Positions 52,807-62,942 of a stretch of DNA of 64,000 nt are shown piece by piece; the first letter of the stretch is position 1; each line of letters begins with the position of its first letter. A program made the position numbers and the translations under genes. Under the pieces are notes generated by a model. The model ran no database searches. It had not been told where the DNA came from and saw only the letters and a program-made list of their open reading frames with translations. Source of the DNA: Fodinibius sp034521915 (GTDB lineage Bacteria > Bacteroidota > Rhodothermia > Balneolales > Balneolaceae). The stretch lies in assembly GCF_034521915.1 (NCBI RefSeq), contig NZ_JAXHLU010000001.1, positions 310,001 through 374,000 of the forward strand, read 5' to 3'.

Positions 52807-55800
52807 CTATTTTATAAGAGTCATCTTCTGCAATTTAACGGTTTGTCCGGCCTTAAGATGTATAAAATACATTCCACTGGAAAGATTACTGCCGTCAAAG
52901 CTGACCGTATATGAACCACCTGCGTGGGGCTCATCAACCAGCGTACGCACCTTTCTGCCCAGCACATCATAAACCTCAAGGGTAACCTGCGCCTGCGATG
53001 CTACCTGGTATCGAATTTGTGTTTCGGGATTAAAGGGATTGGGATAGTTAGGCAACAGGTTGTGCTCTGTTATCTGTATACCCCCCGTTGCTTTGGTCAG
53101 AACCATCTTCTCATGGGGATGTTGAATCTGTGTTTGAGCATTACCGGTTACATCATAATAAACTGTATCCCGGCCAGTTATTCCTTTTACAATATAATGA
53201 CCCCTATTAGATGAAGCACCCGAAACTGTAACCGGATAACTGCTTGCGGTAAACTGCAATTCTGTTTCACTTCCCTCGGCCACGCGCAATCCCTCTGTAC
53301 TTCGCACATCCAGAACCGCTTCAGGAGCCATTGGCGGCATCATAAATTGTTCTCGCTCTGTCTTGCTTAACGGCTGTTCTGAAATATAAAACTGCTGCTT
53401 AGCATTGCCTATGCTAAACGTTATCCTGCCAAGTTGATTCGATGCTATTAGAGGCTGGGTTTTTCCGGAGGAGCTTTCTGGAGCAATCTCAATTTCTCCG
53501 GCCTGATTAGCCTGAATCCAATAGCCCTGTAATGATTTTATATCAGTTGCGGCTTGATAGCTTCCATCCACAAACTCAAAAATATCAGAAGCGCTTAATA
53601 TACCATTAGGATCATTAATAGCCGAAACTCCCACCGTATCAGCAACACCACCGATAAGATTCCAGCCTTCCTCCAGCGCAATGGTGGCAGAAGTATCAGC
53701 CCGTCCGTTATAGACAATCTCCGAACCCGAACGACTCTTTGCCCAATATCCATTGTGGGAAGTTATGTCCGAAGCTGACTTGTAAGTCCCGGAAAATTCA
53801 AACAGCTGCAGGTCATTTCCGGGTTCAACATCTGAATCAGAAGCCATCGGCGATCCTACAAGCTGCCAGCTGTTATTGACATCAAGCGTTTCCTCAACCA
53901 TCGGCAATAGATCAGGTGCAATATTCCCAACATCCGTTCTTCCCACAAAGATACCGCGGCCGTGTGTACCTACCGCAATAGTTCCATCCGAGGGACGTGC
54001 CATAATATATTCTGCAACTGAATAACCAATACTTGCCGGCGACCCGTCATCCGACTCACGAATCCAATTGGTATTTCCCCCTTCCAGTGTCATCGTAGAA
54101 TATACCCCTGTACTGGTACCCACCAGATAAAGATTCCCTTCTTCGGTTGGTAAAATTTCGGCGTTCCGTATTGAAGGACCCGGATTTTGTGAATCGCCTT
54201 CCAAATTTCCTTCAATCGCTGTCCAGTTCTCCCCGCCATCGGCCGAGTGATATAATCCCACGATATTATAATTTGAAAGTACTGCTATCAGCTCATCTCC
54301 GTCATAGGGATTCACGGCAATATCATGCACGTAAGCACCAGATGAAGCATCCGAAATGGATATATCAGTAGGCATATCAGAATTAGAAGCATCATCTAAC
54401 CTGAATATTTCTGGTATCCCGGAACCTGAGGATGCTCCATAATATAGGCGATTTGACGGATTCAGTGAGGTCACCTCCAGCGTACTAATCGTATATCCCG
54501 ATGAAGATGTTCCCTCAAAGCTTTCCCAGCCTGTAGTTGCACCGGCGCTATTTCCATCCGGAATCTGATCTATCTCGGTATTTCGCCACATCTCAGTTCC
54601 ACCCGGATAATACATTATAGTCTCATCATTGGGATCAATCGCATAAGGATGAATAAAAAGCTGGTTTTGGGCATTGGCGGGTTGAACCCTACTCCAACTA
54701 CCGCTAGGAGCAGTAAAAGGAGAAGTTATACTGCCATCCGATTCTATACCGAGTCGCAATACCGTTCCATTTTGAGAAGAAACAAAGGCATAGTCGGTGC
54801 CCCAAAAAGCGTATGATCCATCGCCGGATGAAACATCAATCTGCTCGGTCGTCTGTTGATTATTACTGCTAAACCGGTAGAACGGAGTTCCGTTATCCTG
54901 AGTACCTCCCATAATGCGGTCGTCATCTGCGGCAGACGGAATCGCCACCGTATAAAATTGTCCGGTAACATAGCCCTCGTCGGTATCTTCCCAGCTGACC
55001 GATGATGCCGTAATATCGGTCGTTTTACTTAATCCACCATCATGGCCCGACCACATCGTATTGGGATCATTGGGATGGAAGGCCAGCACATGTTGGTCGG
55101 GATGGTGATTAGGATACTGGCTGACATTATTGGACTTTGCATATCCTCCAATCCAATATTCATCTTTTTCGCTGTCATCCGAAATTCCATTGTTATCCGC
55201 ATCTTCGGGAGCCGTTGCAAAGCCATCCTGAGATCGAAATAAATTAGTTGCTCCAAGCAACACAAAGTCAGGATTATCCGGCTTTACCCTCAACACCATG
55301 TTGTAATTAAACTGAGTATTTACAAATCCTACCGGATCTCCAAAATCAGGGAGATTGGCAGAACGATCTTCACTGTCATCATTAGCAAAGTCGTGAATAA
55401 AAAAGCTGATATCCTCATCCGAACCTGAGCCCGATCCCTCATAAGTATAGCTGTAAGCCGTATCCGGAGCAGAGGGTGCAAAAGCCAAATAAGTGCGATC
55501 GTGCGTAGCGGGGAAATCTGCAGGCGTTACATCGGTCCACGAATTACCGTCATCGGTAGAGCGATAAAGCCCAGGGCTGTTATTTGGAGTAGCGCTAGAA
55601 CTTGCACTATTTTCAGAAAGAGCTGCCAATAATTCGCCTTTCCCATTGACTATTATATCAACATAGCGATGAGCACCCAAGGGACCACCAAACACTAGAT
55701 TAAAAGAACCCCCTTCATCGGATGACTTAAAAACACCAAAACCATTTGCTGCAAAATAAACATCCCCATTGGTGGGATTAACAACGATTCGAGAAATAAA

Positions 55801-56496
55801 ATCAAACTGAGTGTTCCATCCTGCATCAGTGTCTTCAGTAGCAGCTAAACGTGACCAGGTTTCTCCATTATCCGTCGATTTATAAATACCGGTACCGAAA
55901 TATGAGGCCGTGCCGCCGCGGTCAGATGCGGTATTACCTCTGAATTCTCCCGTTGCATAGTACCAGGTATCAGGATTTGTTGGATCCTGTGCCACACTGC
56001 TGACACTCATATTTTGGTTGGGATCGGTTTTTAGTTGCCAGGTGCTGCCACCGTCGGTACTTTTCCACATCCCACCGGAAACACCGCCGGCCAGAATGGT
56101 ATTGGGATTATCCTGATCAAAAGCCAATGCCCGCGTTCTGCCACCTAAATCGGTTGGTCCGGCCATATTCCACGTTATATCCCCTATCGCCTGTGCAGTG
56201 GCCGTACCCGATTTGCGCAGCAATCCGCCATTTCGGCCGGGCAGCTGCTTGGCATGATTGAGTTCCCGGGATCGAATATTCGGAGGAATACTATTTGTAG
56301 CAGGATCGCGAAGTAAGTTAAAAAAGTAATCGGTTCGTGCCTTCTTTTTTTCAACGGGGTCGAGCGTTGTATTCTCTGTAGCTACCTTCGTTGTATCCTG
56401 CCCTGACAATCCAATATACCAAATACCAGCCCCCAGCAGCACTAATACTACTAACCCGGCAATGGCACGATAATTTTTTCTCACTCTGCGCATCAT
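52807..56496 (-). CDS. Large secreted sortilin/BNR-repeat protein with Por secretion tail
   Basis: A 1229-residue extracellular protein. An N-terminal hydrophobic helix (about 12-30) acts as signal or anchor. The first 800 residues are a beta-propeller of BNR/sortilin type repeats (KSTDGGSTWQLK, KSTDNGETWSRL, HSADGGENWTA) like secreted glycosyl hydrolases or exo-alpha-sialidases. Later comes a pair of repeats around WNLIGGVADTV and SWQLVGSPMAS. The last 75 residues are a type IX sorting domain, with YPNPFNPETQIRY and GRKVRTLVDEPHAGG. The catalytic role, if any, is not visible. The next gene upstream (56.5 kb) is 11 bases away and probably cotranscribed. Confidence 0.9.
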   Translation of the reverse strand: MMRRVRKNYRAIAGLVVLVLLGAGIWYIGLSGQDTTKVATENTTLDPVEKKKARTDYFFNLLRDPATNSIPPNIRSRELNHAKQLPGRNGGLLRKSGTATAQAIGDITWNMAGPTDLGGRTRALAFDQDNPNTILAGGVSGGMWKSTDGGSTWQLKTDPNQNMSVSSVAQDPTNPDTWYYATGEFRGNTASDRGGTASYFGTGIYKSTDNGETWSRLAATEDTDAGWNTQFDFISRIVVNPTNGDVYFAANGFGVFKSSDEGGSFNLVFGGPLGAHRYVDIIVNGKGELLAALSENSASSSATPNNSPGLYRSTDDGNSWTDVTPADFPATHDRTYLAFAPSAPDTAYSYTYEGSGSGSDEDISFFIHDFANDDSEDRSANLPDFGDPVGFVNTQFNYNMVLRVKPDNPDFVLLGATNLFRSQDGFATAPEDADNNGISDDSEKDEYWIGGYAKSNNVSQYPNHHPDQHVLAFHPNDPNTMWSGHDGGLSKTTDITASSVSWEDTDEGYVTGQFYTVAIPSAADDDRIMGGTQDNGTPFYRFSSNNQQTTEQIDVSSGDGSYAFWGTDYAFVSSQNGTVLRLGIESDGSITSPFTAPSGSWSRVQPANAQNQLFIHPYAIDPNDETIMYYPGGTEMWRNTEIDQIPDGNSAGATTGWESFEGTSSSGYTISTLEVTSLNPSNRLYYGASSGSGIPEIFRLDDASNSDMPTDISISDASSGAYVHDIAVNPYDGDELIAVLSNYNIVGLYHSADGGENWTAIEGNLEGDSQNPGPSIRNAEILPTEEGNLYLVGTSTGVYSTMTLEGGNTNWIRESDDGSPASIGYSVAEYIMARPSDGTIAVGTHGRGIFVGRTDVGNIAPDLLPMVEETLDVNNSWQLVGSPMASDSDVEPGNDLQLFEFSGTYKSASDITSHNGYWAKSRSGSEIVYNGRADTSATIALEEGWNLIGGVADTVGVSAINDPNGILSASDIFEFVDGSYQAATDIKSLQGYWIQANQAGEIEIAPESSSGKTQPLIASNQLGRITFSIGNAKQQFYISEQPLSKTEREQFMMPPMAPEAVLDVRSTEGLRVAEGSETELQFTASSYPVTVSGASSNRGHYIVKGITGRDTVYYDVTGNAQTQIQHPHEKMVLTKATGGIQITEHNLLPNYPNPFNPETQIRYQVASQAQVTLEVYDVLGRKVRTLVDEPHAGGSYTVSFDGSNLSSGMYFIHLKAGQTVKLQKMTLIK

Positions 56497-56507
56497 TATT
56501 CAATTAT

Positions 56508-57035
56508 TTATTGTGATTTTACCTCAACCAGCGACCATCTTTTGCTATCCTGAGATTCCCCGAGACTCATCCCTTCTTCGGAAGATATAACCATCCTAAT
56601 AGTCTTTCCTTTCTGCATCAATGCCTTATCTTCCGGGTTATTTTTCAGGTACCTCCCAACGCTGATCGTCAACTCTTGTTGGGCACCAATGGGTGATGTC
56701 GCAGAACCGTATCCCAAAATTTCTTCTGCTTTAACAGTAAGCTTCATATTGCCCTTACTATCGAAATCATCAGAAATAACAACAGCTTTTACCAATGCTG
56801 TGCCGGGAGCCAGATCCTCACCTGCGGGGGGAGGAGTTGCTTCCTCTTCAGCTGTATCTTCTTCAATAGTATCTTCTTGGGCCGTAAAAACCGGTCTTTC
56901 CGCTTCAGGAACACTGTCGCTGTAAACAGGTTCAGACTGCGGACTATCTTGAGCAGGTTTCTCTGACAACAGGTACCATCCCAATCCCAAAAGAAGAACA
57001 ACAAGAATGGTCAGTAATATTTTTAATTTGTTCAC
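56508..57035 (-). CDS. Single-span membrane protein of unknown function
   Basis: A 175-residue protein with one N-terminal helix (about 4-22, ILLTILVVLLLGLGWYL). A 55-residue low-complexity linker rich in Pro, Glu and Thr follows (EEDTAEEEATPPP and around). A C-terminal beta-rich domain (LVKAVVISDDFDSKGN, IRMVISSEEGMSL) closes it. It looks like a periplasmic or surface protein held by a tether. The start is GTG at 57035 with a GGGGAA sequence before it. It precedes the sortilin-type protein in the same direction. I do not recognise the domain. Confidence 0.6.
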   Translation of the reverse strand: MNKLKILLTILVVLLLGLGWYLLSEKPAQDSPQSEPVYSDSVPEAERPVFTAQEDTIEEDTAEEEATPPPAGEDLAPGTALVKAVVISDDFDSKGNMKLTVKAEEILGYGSATSPIGAQQELTISVGRYLKNNPEDKALMQKGKTIRMVISSEEGMSLGESQDSKRWSLVEVKSQ

Positions 57036-57172
57036 AATTCCCCTGATTACTAGTAGTAAAATGATTGACGTTTAAAAGATATAACAGGAATCAATAAAAG
57101 AATAATTTATTAATACTGAAATCAGAATGTCTGAAAATGATGTTAACTATGGACATTCCGAAAACAGAATTG

Positions 57173-57180
57173 TATCTTTA
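57173..57180 (+). promoter_or_regulatory. Likely -7 element of the cold-shock gene
   Basis: TATCTTTA is one base from TAnnTTTG, preceded at a loose -33 distance by AT-rich sequence. It would give a 5' untranslated region of about 100 bases before the ATG at 57289, the size seen at cold-shock genes with structured leaders. Confidence 0.45.
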
Positions 57181-57288
57181 AACATAATTTTAATTCCCAC
57201 CTTAGAATTGAGATCCAAGATAGAGATATCACACGATACATTTCTTTGACGATCCATCTAGGGTGTATAAACACAATACTTAGTATAC

Positions 57289-57507
57289 ATGACACAACAA
57301 GGTAAAGTTAAATGGTTCGATGTTGAGAAAGGATATGGATTTATCGAGCCTGAGGACGGAAGTAAAGATGTTTTCGTCCACCGCAATAACGTAGAAAATT
57401 TGGACTATAATCAAGGTCTTGAAGACGGAGAGAATGTAGAATTCGACGTTGAAGAAACCGACAAAGGTTTGAGTGCTATCGAAGTACGAAGCCTTGATTA
57501 TAAGTAA
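57289..57507 (+). CDS. Cold-shock domain protein (CspA family)
   Basis: A 72-residue single OB-fold RNA chaperone. The RNA-binding motifs RNP1 (KGYGFIEP) and RNP2 (VFVHRN) are intact, and the start TQQGKVKWFDVEKGYG is typical. The surface is more acidic than in most CspA proteins (EDGENVEFDVEETDKG). It has its own terminator. Confidence 0.96.
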   Translation: MTQQGKVKWFDVEKGYGFIEPEDGSKDVFVHRNNVENLDYNQGLEDGENVEFDVEETDKGLSAIEVRSLDYK

Positions 57508-57534
57508 GTTTAAGCCAAAACTTTTTGGTATATT

Positions 57535-57563
57535 AAAGCCCGCTTTTCTAAGCGGGCTTTTTT
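57535..57563 (+). terminator. Rho-independent terminator of the cold-shock gene
   Basis: Arms AAAGCCCGCTT (57535-57545) and AAGCGGGCTTT (57550-57560) with loop TTCT and a T-run, 28 bases after the stop. Confidence 0.9.
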
Positions 57564-57754
57564 ATTGTTTTAAGGGAAGCATATTGAAGTTCCTTTCTGT
57601 TTTCTTTGCTCAGTGTTAAAAGATATCCCCGAAAGAATTTAGCGTTCGAGGGTCTAAACAAGGCACTGTAAAAGATTTCACAATCACTTTTACTGATATT
57701 ACCCTGCCGTTATCAAGAGATAGATTCAAATGAAATTACTTGCCGAAAAGAACT

Positions 57755-58021
57755 ATGCATCAATCATCTGCTCAACTTTTTAAGAAATATCTTCGCGAGA
57801 AGAATATTAGTCCCCAGGAATTTTCTCAAATATCAGGCATGCCCGAAACAGAGGTACTGGGTATTATCAAGGGTAATTTGCCTATAAGCAATCTTCGGGC
57901 TCATCATCTGGCTGCTGCCTTTGACACCGATGTCGAACTCTGGTTACATGGTGATCGCAAAATGAAAGAGAAAGAAGTAAATCACAGACTTAAACAACTG
58001 TCCCCGGTTGGGAGTGAATAA
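57755..58021 (+). CDS. HigA-type helix-turn-helix antitoxin-like protein (orphan)
   Basis: An 88-residue XRE-family protein. The helix-turn-helix is FKKYLREKNISPQEFSQISG then MPETEVLGIIKGNLPIS, followed by HHLAAAFDTDVELWLHGD, which is the usual HigA antitoxin plan (operator binding plus toxin interface). The ATG at 57755 is chosen over a TTG 15 bases upstream. No HigB-type toxin gene is found on either side, so it may be a solitary regulator or the remains of a pair. The end of the gene is repeated 530 bases downstream. Confidence 0.75.
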   Translation: MHQSSAQLFKKYLREKNISPQEFSQISGMPETEVLGIIKGNLPISNLRAHHLAAAFDTDVELWLHGDRKMKEKEVNHRLKQLSPVGSE

Positions 58022-58103
58022 TTAGATCTTATTTTTATACCAGAAGCAATACATTTCCTCTTGCAAAAATCTTCCATCATCCTAAAAGTACTCTCTACAC
58101 ATT

Positions 58104-58394
58104 TTAGGGCTTTTTAAGAATACGAATTCCTCGTCCAATATCTTCATCATGGTGTAAATGGAAAACGTTTGCCAAAAATAATATCGCCAGCGTTCCCAGC
58201 AGTGAAAATAAAAGAATACCACTAATTGCAACATATAATGCACAAACACCTACCAAAGGTGCACCAATTGCTCCCCATATAACGTTGCTTTTCAATGTAA
58301 TGCCTTGTTCACCAATTATATAACCGACTATCCAACCGGTCGTCGCTCCTAAAACGAGGAGCCAGAAAATTGTTGTTGCTGATAATGTTTCCAT
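58104..58394 (-). CDS. Small membrane protein, GlsB/YeaQ/YmgE-like
   Basis: A 96-residue protein with three hydrophobic helices and the Gly-rich pattern TTGWIVGYIIGEQG and GAIGAPLVGVCAL, as in the GlsB/YeaQ/YmgE (transglycosylase-associated) family. A His/Asp-rich C-terminus (HLHHDEDIGRG) is extra. The ATG at 58394 (METLSATTIFW) is preferred over the frame extension to 58415. These proteins are often stress-induced; their function is unclear. Confidence 0.65.
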   Translation of the reverse strand: METLSATTIFWLLVLGATTGWIVGYIIGEQGITLKSNVIWGAIGAPLVGVCALYVAISGILLFSLLGTLAILFLANVFHLHHDEDIGRGIRILKKP

Positions 58395-58415
58395 AGTTTG
58401 ATCAATTTTTCGCAA

Positions 58416-58947
58416 TTAATCAGAAATTTATCAACAATTCATAAACTTTGCTGTAAGGGAATTCCTTCTTTTCACCGGTTTTTTTTTGATTTCCGGTACA
58501 AGGTACATAGTTGAACCAGTTTTAAAGGGTCCATCCCCAGTTGGGAGTAAATAATTTGATCTTAATGACTTTCGCTTTTTGGCTTGACCCAAAAAGCTGG
58601 TAAAAGCTCAAGAAGAATTTAACTCCTCAGTGCTGACACCATCACCCCTCGTTGATACTATTTACAGCCAGCACTTCGTCAAGCAGAAATTCTTCCGATT
58701 TCGAGCTTCACCCTTCATTTAGTTTTTAGAAAAGAAATAAAACCTTCTCTCCATTTCACAGTTTCCAATCTTTCTGCATAGCGAATTTCAGAATAAAAGC
58801 CGAAGAGAATCGAGGTAATTCTATACCAGTCAACAACTTTTAAATAGCCTCTGGCTGAAAAAAGTGTGAAGAATCTTGCAATATACTCTGTCTCGCAAGT
58901 ACAGCATACAACTCCAGAGAGGATTGATTCAAATTCACCAACAAAAC
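58416..58947 (+). other. Gene-free region with a repeat of the HigA gene end and a hairpin
   Basis: No gene is seen. At 58533-58563 the sequence CCCCAGTTGGGAGTAAATAA repeats the end of the HigA-like gene (58002-58032) with a few changes. A perfect 9-pair stem follows, GCTTTTTGG (58574-58582) with CCAAAAAGC (58589-58597). Confidence 0.5.
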
Positions 58948-60066
58948 CTATAAGCTATCCCGGTAGGTACGGCGCCTTTTGTGAAGTCTGTTTTCATAAT
59001 TTTTCCAAAGCGATCGTATGGCTTCATTCTCCGCAAGCTCGGGATTGCTTTCAACGGTGGTAATTCCATACTGGTTGAATACTTCGTTCATCTCCTTAAA
59101 AATAATCGAAGTCACCCCTTTGTTCTGATAATCCGGTTTTATCCCAATCAGGTAAAAAGCAGCTTTTTGGGGAAAGTATCGCGCCTTTAACAGGTGATAC
59201 CATCCAAACGGGAATAGCTTACCATTAGCTTTACGCAATGCCTTGGAAAATGAGGGCATGGTAATGGCAAAAGCGATGAGATTCCCCTCTTCGTCTGCCA
59301 CACAATTAATAAAATCAGGATGAAGAAACTTGAGGTATCGATCCTTATAGTAGGAAATCTGATCGGGTTTTATAGGAATATAAGTACTTAAACTACTATA
59401 GGTTTTATTGATGAGATCAAACATCTCGTCTGCATATTCGAGAATCTCCTTGCTGTTCGAAAAACGAACCATGTGAAGGTTATACCGTTCCTTAATAAGC
59501 GTTGAAAACCGGTCAACCTTCTCTGGTGAATTATCAGGAATCTGAATCTCATACTCTACCCACTCCTTTTCCTTTTCAAACCCAAGCTGCTCCAGGTGGG
59601 AGGAATAATAAGGCAACCCATACCAGGTAATCATCGTGTTGGGCTCATCAAATCCTTCTACAAGCATGCCCGCTTTATCCATATTCGAAAAGCCCAGCGG
59701 GCCTTCCATAAGTTCCAATTCGTTCTCCTTGCCCATCTGCCGGACTTGTCTAAGCAGTGCTTCGGAAACCTCCGGGTCATCAATAAAATCAAAATATCCG
59801 AAACGTATTTTGGGGATATCCAGCTCGCGAACTTCAAGCCGATTTATAATTCCCGCTATCCTCCCCACCGGCTGTTCATCCCGATAGGCCATGAAGTACC
59901 TGGCTTCGGCATGATTGAATACCGGATTTTCTTGGGGATTCAGGTTTTGCAGCTCATCACTGATAATTGGCGGCGCCCAGTATGGGTTATCACCATACAA
60001 TAAAAAGGGAAAGTGAACAAAGTCATAAAGCTCATCATGGGAAGTCAATTCACGAATAGTAATCAT
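58948..60066 (-). CDS. GNAT-like N-acetyltransferase
   Basis: A 372-residue protein of the large GNAT-related group in Bacteroidota (often GTP cyclohydrolase-adjacent or unnamed). The start ITIRELTSHDELYDFVHFPF and YWAPPIISDELQNLNPQENP are typical. An acetyl-CoA-binding pattern lies in YLIGIKPDYQNKGVTSIIFK, with EAIRSLWKNYENRLHKRRRTY at the end, also typical for the group. The substrate is unknown. It stands alone, with a wide gene-free region upstream. Confidence 0.75.
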   Translation of the reverse strand: MITIRELTSHDELYDFVHFPFLLYGDNPYWAPPIISDELQNLNPQENPVFNHAEARYFMAYRDEQPVGRIAGIINRLEVRELDIPKIRFGYFDFIDDPEVSEALLRQVRQMGKENELELMEGPLGFSNMDKAGMLVEGFDEPNTMITWYGLPYYSSHLEQLGFEKEKEWVEYEIQIPDNSPEKVDRFSTLIKERYNLHMVRFSNSKEILEYADEMFDLINKTYSSLSTYIPIKPDQISYYKDRYLKFLHPDFINCVADEEGNLIAFAITMPSFSKALRKANGKLFPFGWYHLLKARYFPQKAAFYLIGIKPDYQNKGVTSIIFKEMNEVFNQYGITTVESNPELAENEAIRSLWKNYENRLHKRRRTYRDSL

Positions 60067-60629
60067 GCAGTATCTGTATCAATTTTGACCAAGCAAAAAA
60101 CGAAGTTAAAAATACTCCCTTATATTTTCTTTTATGATACTAATAAGTAAAGGTAAAAAATAATGACAATTTACCGATAGTATCTACTTTTTTTCATGTC
60201 TCTAACCTGCTTTTTCCCATTCACTTTCGGTCATTATCCCAAGTCCATCGAGAGATGTATCCCCCTCAAAAGTCATCTACTGTCAAGGTATATTTATTTA
60301 CTCCTTTCGGTCGGTTGAAATACCATCATTGATTGTGGGCTTTTCCCTTACATGGTACATAAGACTGTAATCATATAGCTACATACTTGATTACGACAGG
60401 CATCCCAGCATGCAAAAAAGAAATTCATATCTGCTAAGAAAATATAATTTATTCCCCTACTACATAAAACGAGATTCCCCTACATCAACGCGCGAAAAGT
60501 ACCTATCCATTTCATTTGCATCATTACGTTATGATAACAATAAGAAGCTAATGACAAGATATTTGTACCCATGGAAATTATATGTAATCTGACTATTAAC
60601 ACAATCTAAAACTGCAGAAGGCAACCGCC
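60067..60629 (+). other. Gene-free intergenic region
   Basis: AT-rich DNA (563 bases) between the acetyltransferase and the ferritin-like gene. A 60-codon frame at 60410-60592 has no homology cue and I do not accept it. I see no clear promoter or repeat. Confidence 0.5.
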
Positions 60630-61190
60630 ATGACTACACACAATACGCAAGATATTTTTGATCTTTATGACTTAATGCTCGAGCAGTTACGAGATCTTTA
60701 TGATGGCGAACTGCAGCAGATAAATTTTTTAGAAACCCAATCAGAAATTGCGGAATCTTTTGAACTTAATGAACTTCTGACTTTTCATCTCAGGGAAACC
60801 AAACGCCATGCCCAGCGCATTAAAGAAGTTTTTGAAATACTTAATGAAGATCCTGAAGGAGAAAGTTGTGACGGAATAAAAGGGCTTATTATAGAATCGC
60901 AAAAACTGGTAGACCGATGTCTTAATGAGGAGGTACGCGATGCTGCTCTGATAACAGCTATTCAACATATCAATCATTATGAGATGGCAGGTTACGGCAC
61001 CTCCATTGCCTATGCTAAAACGCTCGAACGACATGATATTGCTGAACTATTGCTGGATACTTTGCGTGAGGAAAAACGTGCTGATATGGGACTAAGTGAT
61101 CTGGCAAAAAATCAGATTAATCCTGATGCCAAGTGGTCAGCTATTGTAAATAAAGTAGGTACACCGGCGGCCCCGACCGAAATCAAATAA
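60630..61190 (+). CDS. Ferritin-like protein, YciE/YciF (DUF892) family
   Basis: A 186-residue four-helix-bundle protein of the DUF892 family. It has LMLEQLRDLYDGELQQINFL at the start, HLRETKRHAQRIKEVFEILN with the His-x6-Gln/Glu metal pattern, and INHYEMAGYGTSIAYAKTL in helix 3. Family members bind two metal ions and are linked to general stress. The 81-residue gene follows 31 bases later and may be cotranscribed. Confidence 0.9.
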   Translation: MTTHNTQDIFDLYDLMLEQLRDLYDGELQQINFLETQSEIAESFELNELLTFHLRETKRHAQRIKEVFEILNEDPEGESCDGIKGLIIESQKLVDRCLNEEVRDAALITAIQHINHYEMAGYGTSIAYAKTLERHDIAELLLDTLREEKRADMGLSDLAKNQINPDAKWSAIVNKVGTPAAPTEIK

Positions 61191-61221
61191 ATTGTGTTAA
61201 TACTCCTTATTCTCGTTAATT

Positions 61222-61467
61222 ATGAAGCATACATTAACACGAAACCTAAAAATAAAAATTGATCCAAGATCTCTTTCACAAGCTGATATTAATAGTCTGG
61301 AACAGTGGGAAAATGAGGGCGGATTGAGTACATCCCAAACTACGTTCTTAAAATTCTTAAGTCCGCTAAGAAAAGGAGAAATATTTAAGGTAACCGGTGG
61401 TGATATCCGTTTTGAAGATGGGAAGCTTTATTATGAAGCTGAAATTGAAATTTTAGCATTGCCATAA
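61222..61467 (+). CDS. Small protein of unknown function
   Basis: An 81-residue protein without a recognised family. It starts basic (MKHTLTRNLKIKIDPRSL), has a helical part LSQADINSLEQWENEGG, and ends with a strand pair (FKVTGGDIRFEDGKLYYEAE). The position 31 bases after the DUF892 gene and the good codon structure support a real gene. Confidence 0.5.
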   Translation: MKHTLTRNLKIKIDPRSLSQADINSLEQWENEGGLSTSQTTFLKFLSPLRKGEIFKVTGGDIRFEDGKLYYEAEIEILALP

Positions 61468-62123
61468 TGTTATTTGACTGATGATATCATCTTTATTACT
61501 GTTGGTATTATTTGAGAACCAATGACTTTATCCCCTTTTTTTCACCTAGTACTGCTCAAGACCTTGCAGGCTTTTTGCTTATCATATCCCCCTCCAAAAG
61601 TTGAGTATTATACAAACAGTCTTAAAAAAGAGTTTTATAAATAATACGACTCCTTTGATGGGAAACACTCTAAAAAGATGAATTATAAGTATTTTGACCC
61701 TTTGGCGTTGTCTGTGTCTACCAGGGTACGCGGGCTTGATTCAACCGCCAACAGTAGGTAATGATCAGCAAACTCACTGAAAGGCTGGTTAAAGATCAAG
61801 AGCCTACTATGCTAAAAGATTCGTTGCATATATACAAAAAACACAATCACCTGTTTTGGGCTCTACCGAAAAATTCATGAGTCCAGAAATAAAACCCTGA
61901 AGCCAATACCTCCTCCCTTTATGATGACTAATTGGAATTTCTAATGGTAGCTTCCAACCGTTTTATAAAGTGTCTTTTACTCTTATTTAAACTCTGTACC
62001 ACTTTTAAATCCTTCTGATATCAGGGATTCTGTACAGATGACAAAATAAAATAGCAATTAGATAGTTTTACTAAAGAATAGTAAGTTGATTAATAACTAC
62101 GAGCGAAAAATAATATAGACATC
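61468..62123 (+). other. Gene-free intergenic region
   Basis: No coding region, terminator or RNA gene is recognised in these 656 bases. The composition is AT-rich with several short T-runs. Confidence 0.5.
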
Positions 62124-62942
62124 ATGCAATGGATTAAGTATTCTTTTTATTTGGCAGGTATGTTATTGCTAGTCGCAGGATGTAATGACCTTACCGGCAG
62201 CGAAGAGGATAAAAGAGATCTGCTGCCTATTAAAAAGGGAATTGAATTCTCCGTGCAGGAAACACACGACCAAAGCAGTCAGACGAATGCTCCGGTAAAA
62301 CCGTTCATTCAGCTTTCCATGGATACAAAGGATATCTACAACTGCATGAATTACCGCATCGATTCCAAATTGAATTCCACGTCATCCGGCCAACTCATTG
62401 ATATTTATGGCGTGCAGGATCAGGGCGTCTGTCTTACGGCACTGGGTCCGGCCCAAAACGAATACGCGCTTGACCTGCAGCCCGGTGATTATGATCTCAC
62501 ATTTAGCCACCGGGGAAACTCCTATAATTATAACCTGAAGATCACTAATTCCTCACTTCATATTACGGGTGATAAGCATTCTTTTGTCAGTCCCAAAACA
62601 GAAACCTTCTGGCGGTATCCCGAAAACTCTTTTACCTACCTGTGCAGCTCCACCGACGATACCCGTTGGATGTGTGAGGAGTTCGAGCAGATGCTCAACG
62701 ACTCTTTGGACATCTCTTCCTTTACGTTTCCCGATTACGGCACCAAACCTTATCCATCAGTTGGAGATCAATATGATATTGCCACCTATTACAAATATCC
62801 CGAGGAACCTGTTTTCCAAAAGGCCGGCGAAATGCTTGAGGGGTATTCCGACAGTGTCGTCAGTCAGTACGAAGGAGCATACTTGTCAGTGATAAATTGG
62901 AAGAACCAGGGATTTCGCTCGTGGACGGGTACGGGTGAATAG
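62124..62942 (+). CDS. Predicted lipoprotein of unknown function
   Basis: A 272-residue protein with a lipoprotein signal: hydrophobic core and lipobox LVAGCN (Cys at about 20), so it is processed by Lgt. The mature part contains several Cys (NCMNYR, GVCLTAL, YLCSSTDD, MCEEFEQ), probably disulfides, and a beta-rich middle (YALDLQPGDYDLTFSHRG). The C-terminal 40 residues are helical. I do not recognise the family, and neighbours give no clue. Confidence 0.7.
   Translation: MQWIKYSFYLAGMLLLVAGCNDLTGSEEDKRDLLPIKKGIEFSVQETHDQSSQTNAPVKPFIQLSMDTKDIYNCMNYRIDSKLNSTSSGQLIDIYGVQDQGVCLTALGPAQNEYALDLQPGDYDLTFSHRGNSYNYNLKITNSSLHITGDKHSFVSPKTETFWRYPENSFTYLCSSTDDTRWMCEEFEQMLNDSLDISSFTFPDYGTKPYPSVGDQYDIATYYKYPEEPVFQKAGEMLEGYSDSVVSQYEGAYLSVINWKNQGFRSWTGTGE

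Noticed and set aside
60410..60592. 60-codon frame in the gap before the ferritin-like gene
   Set aside because: Tyr/Lys/Arg-rich sequence without hydrophobic pattern, ribosome-binding site or neighbours; probably chance.
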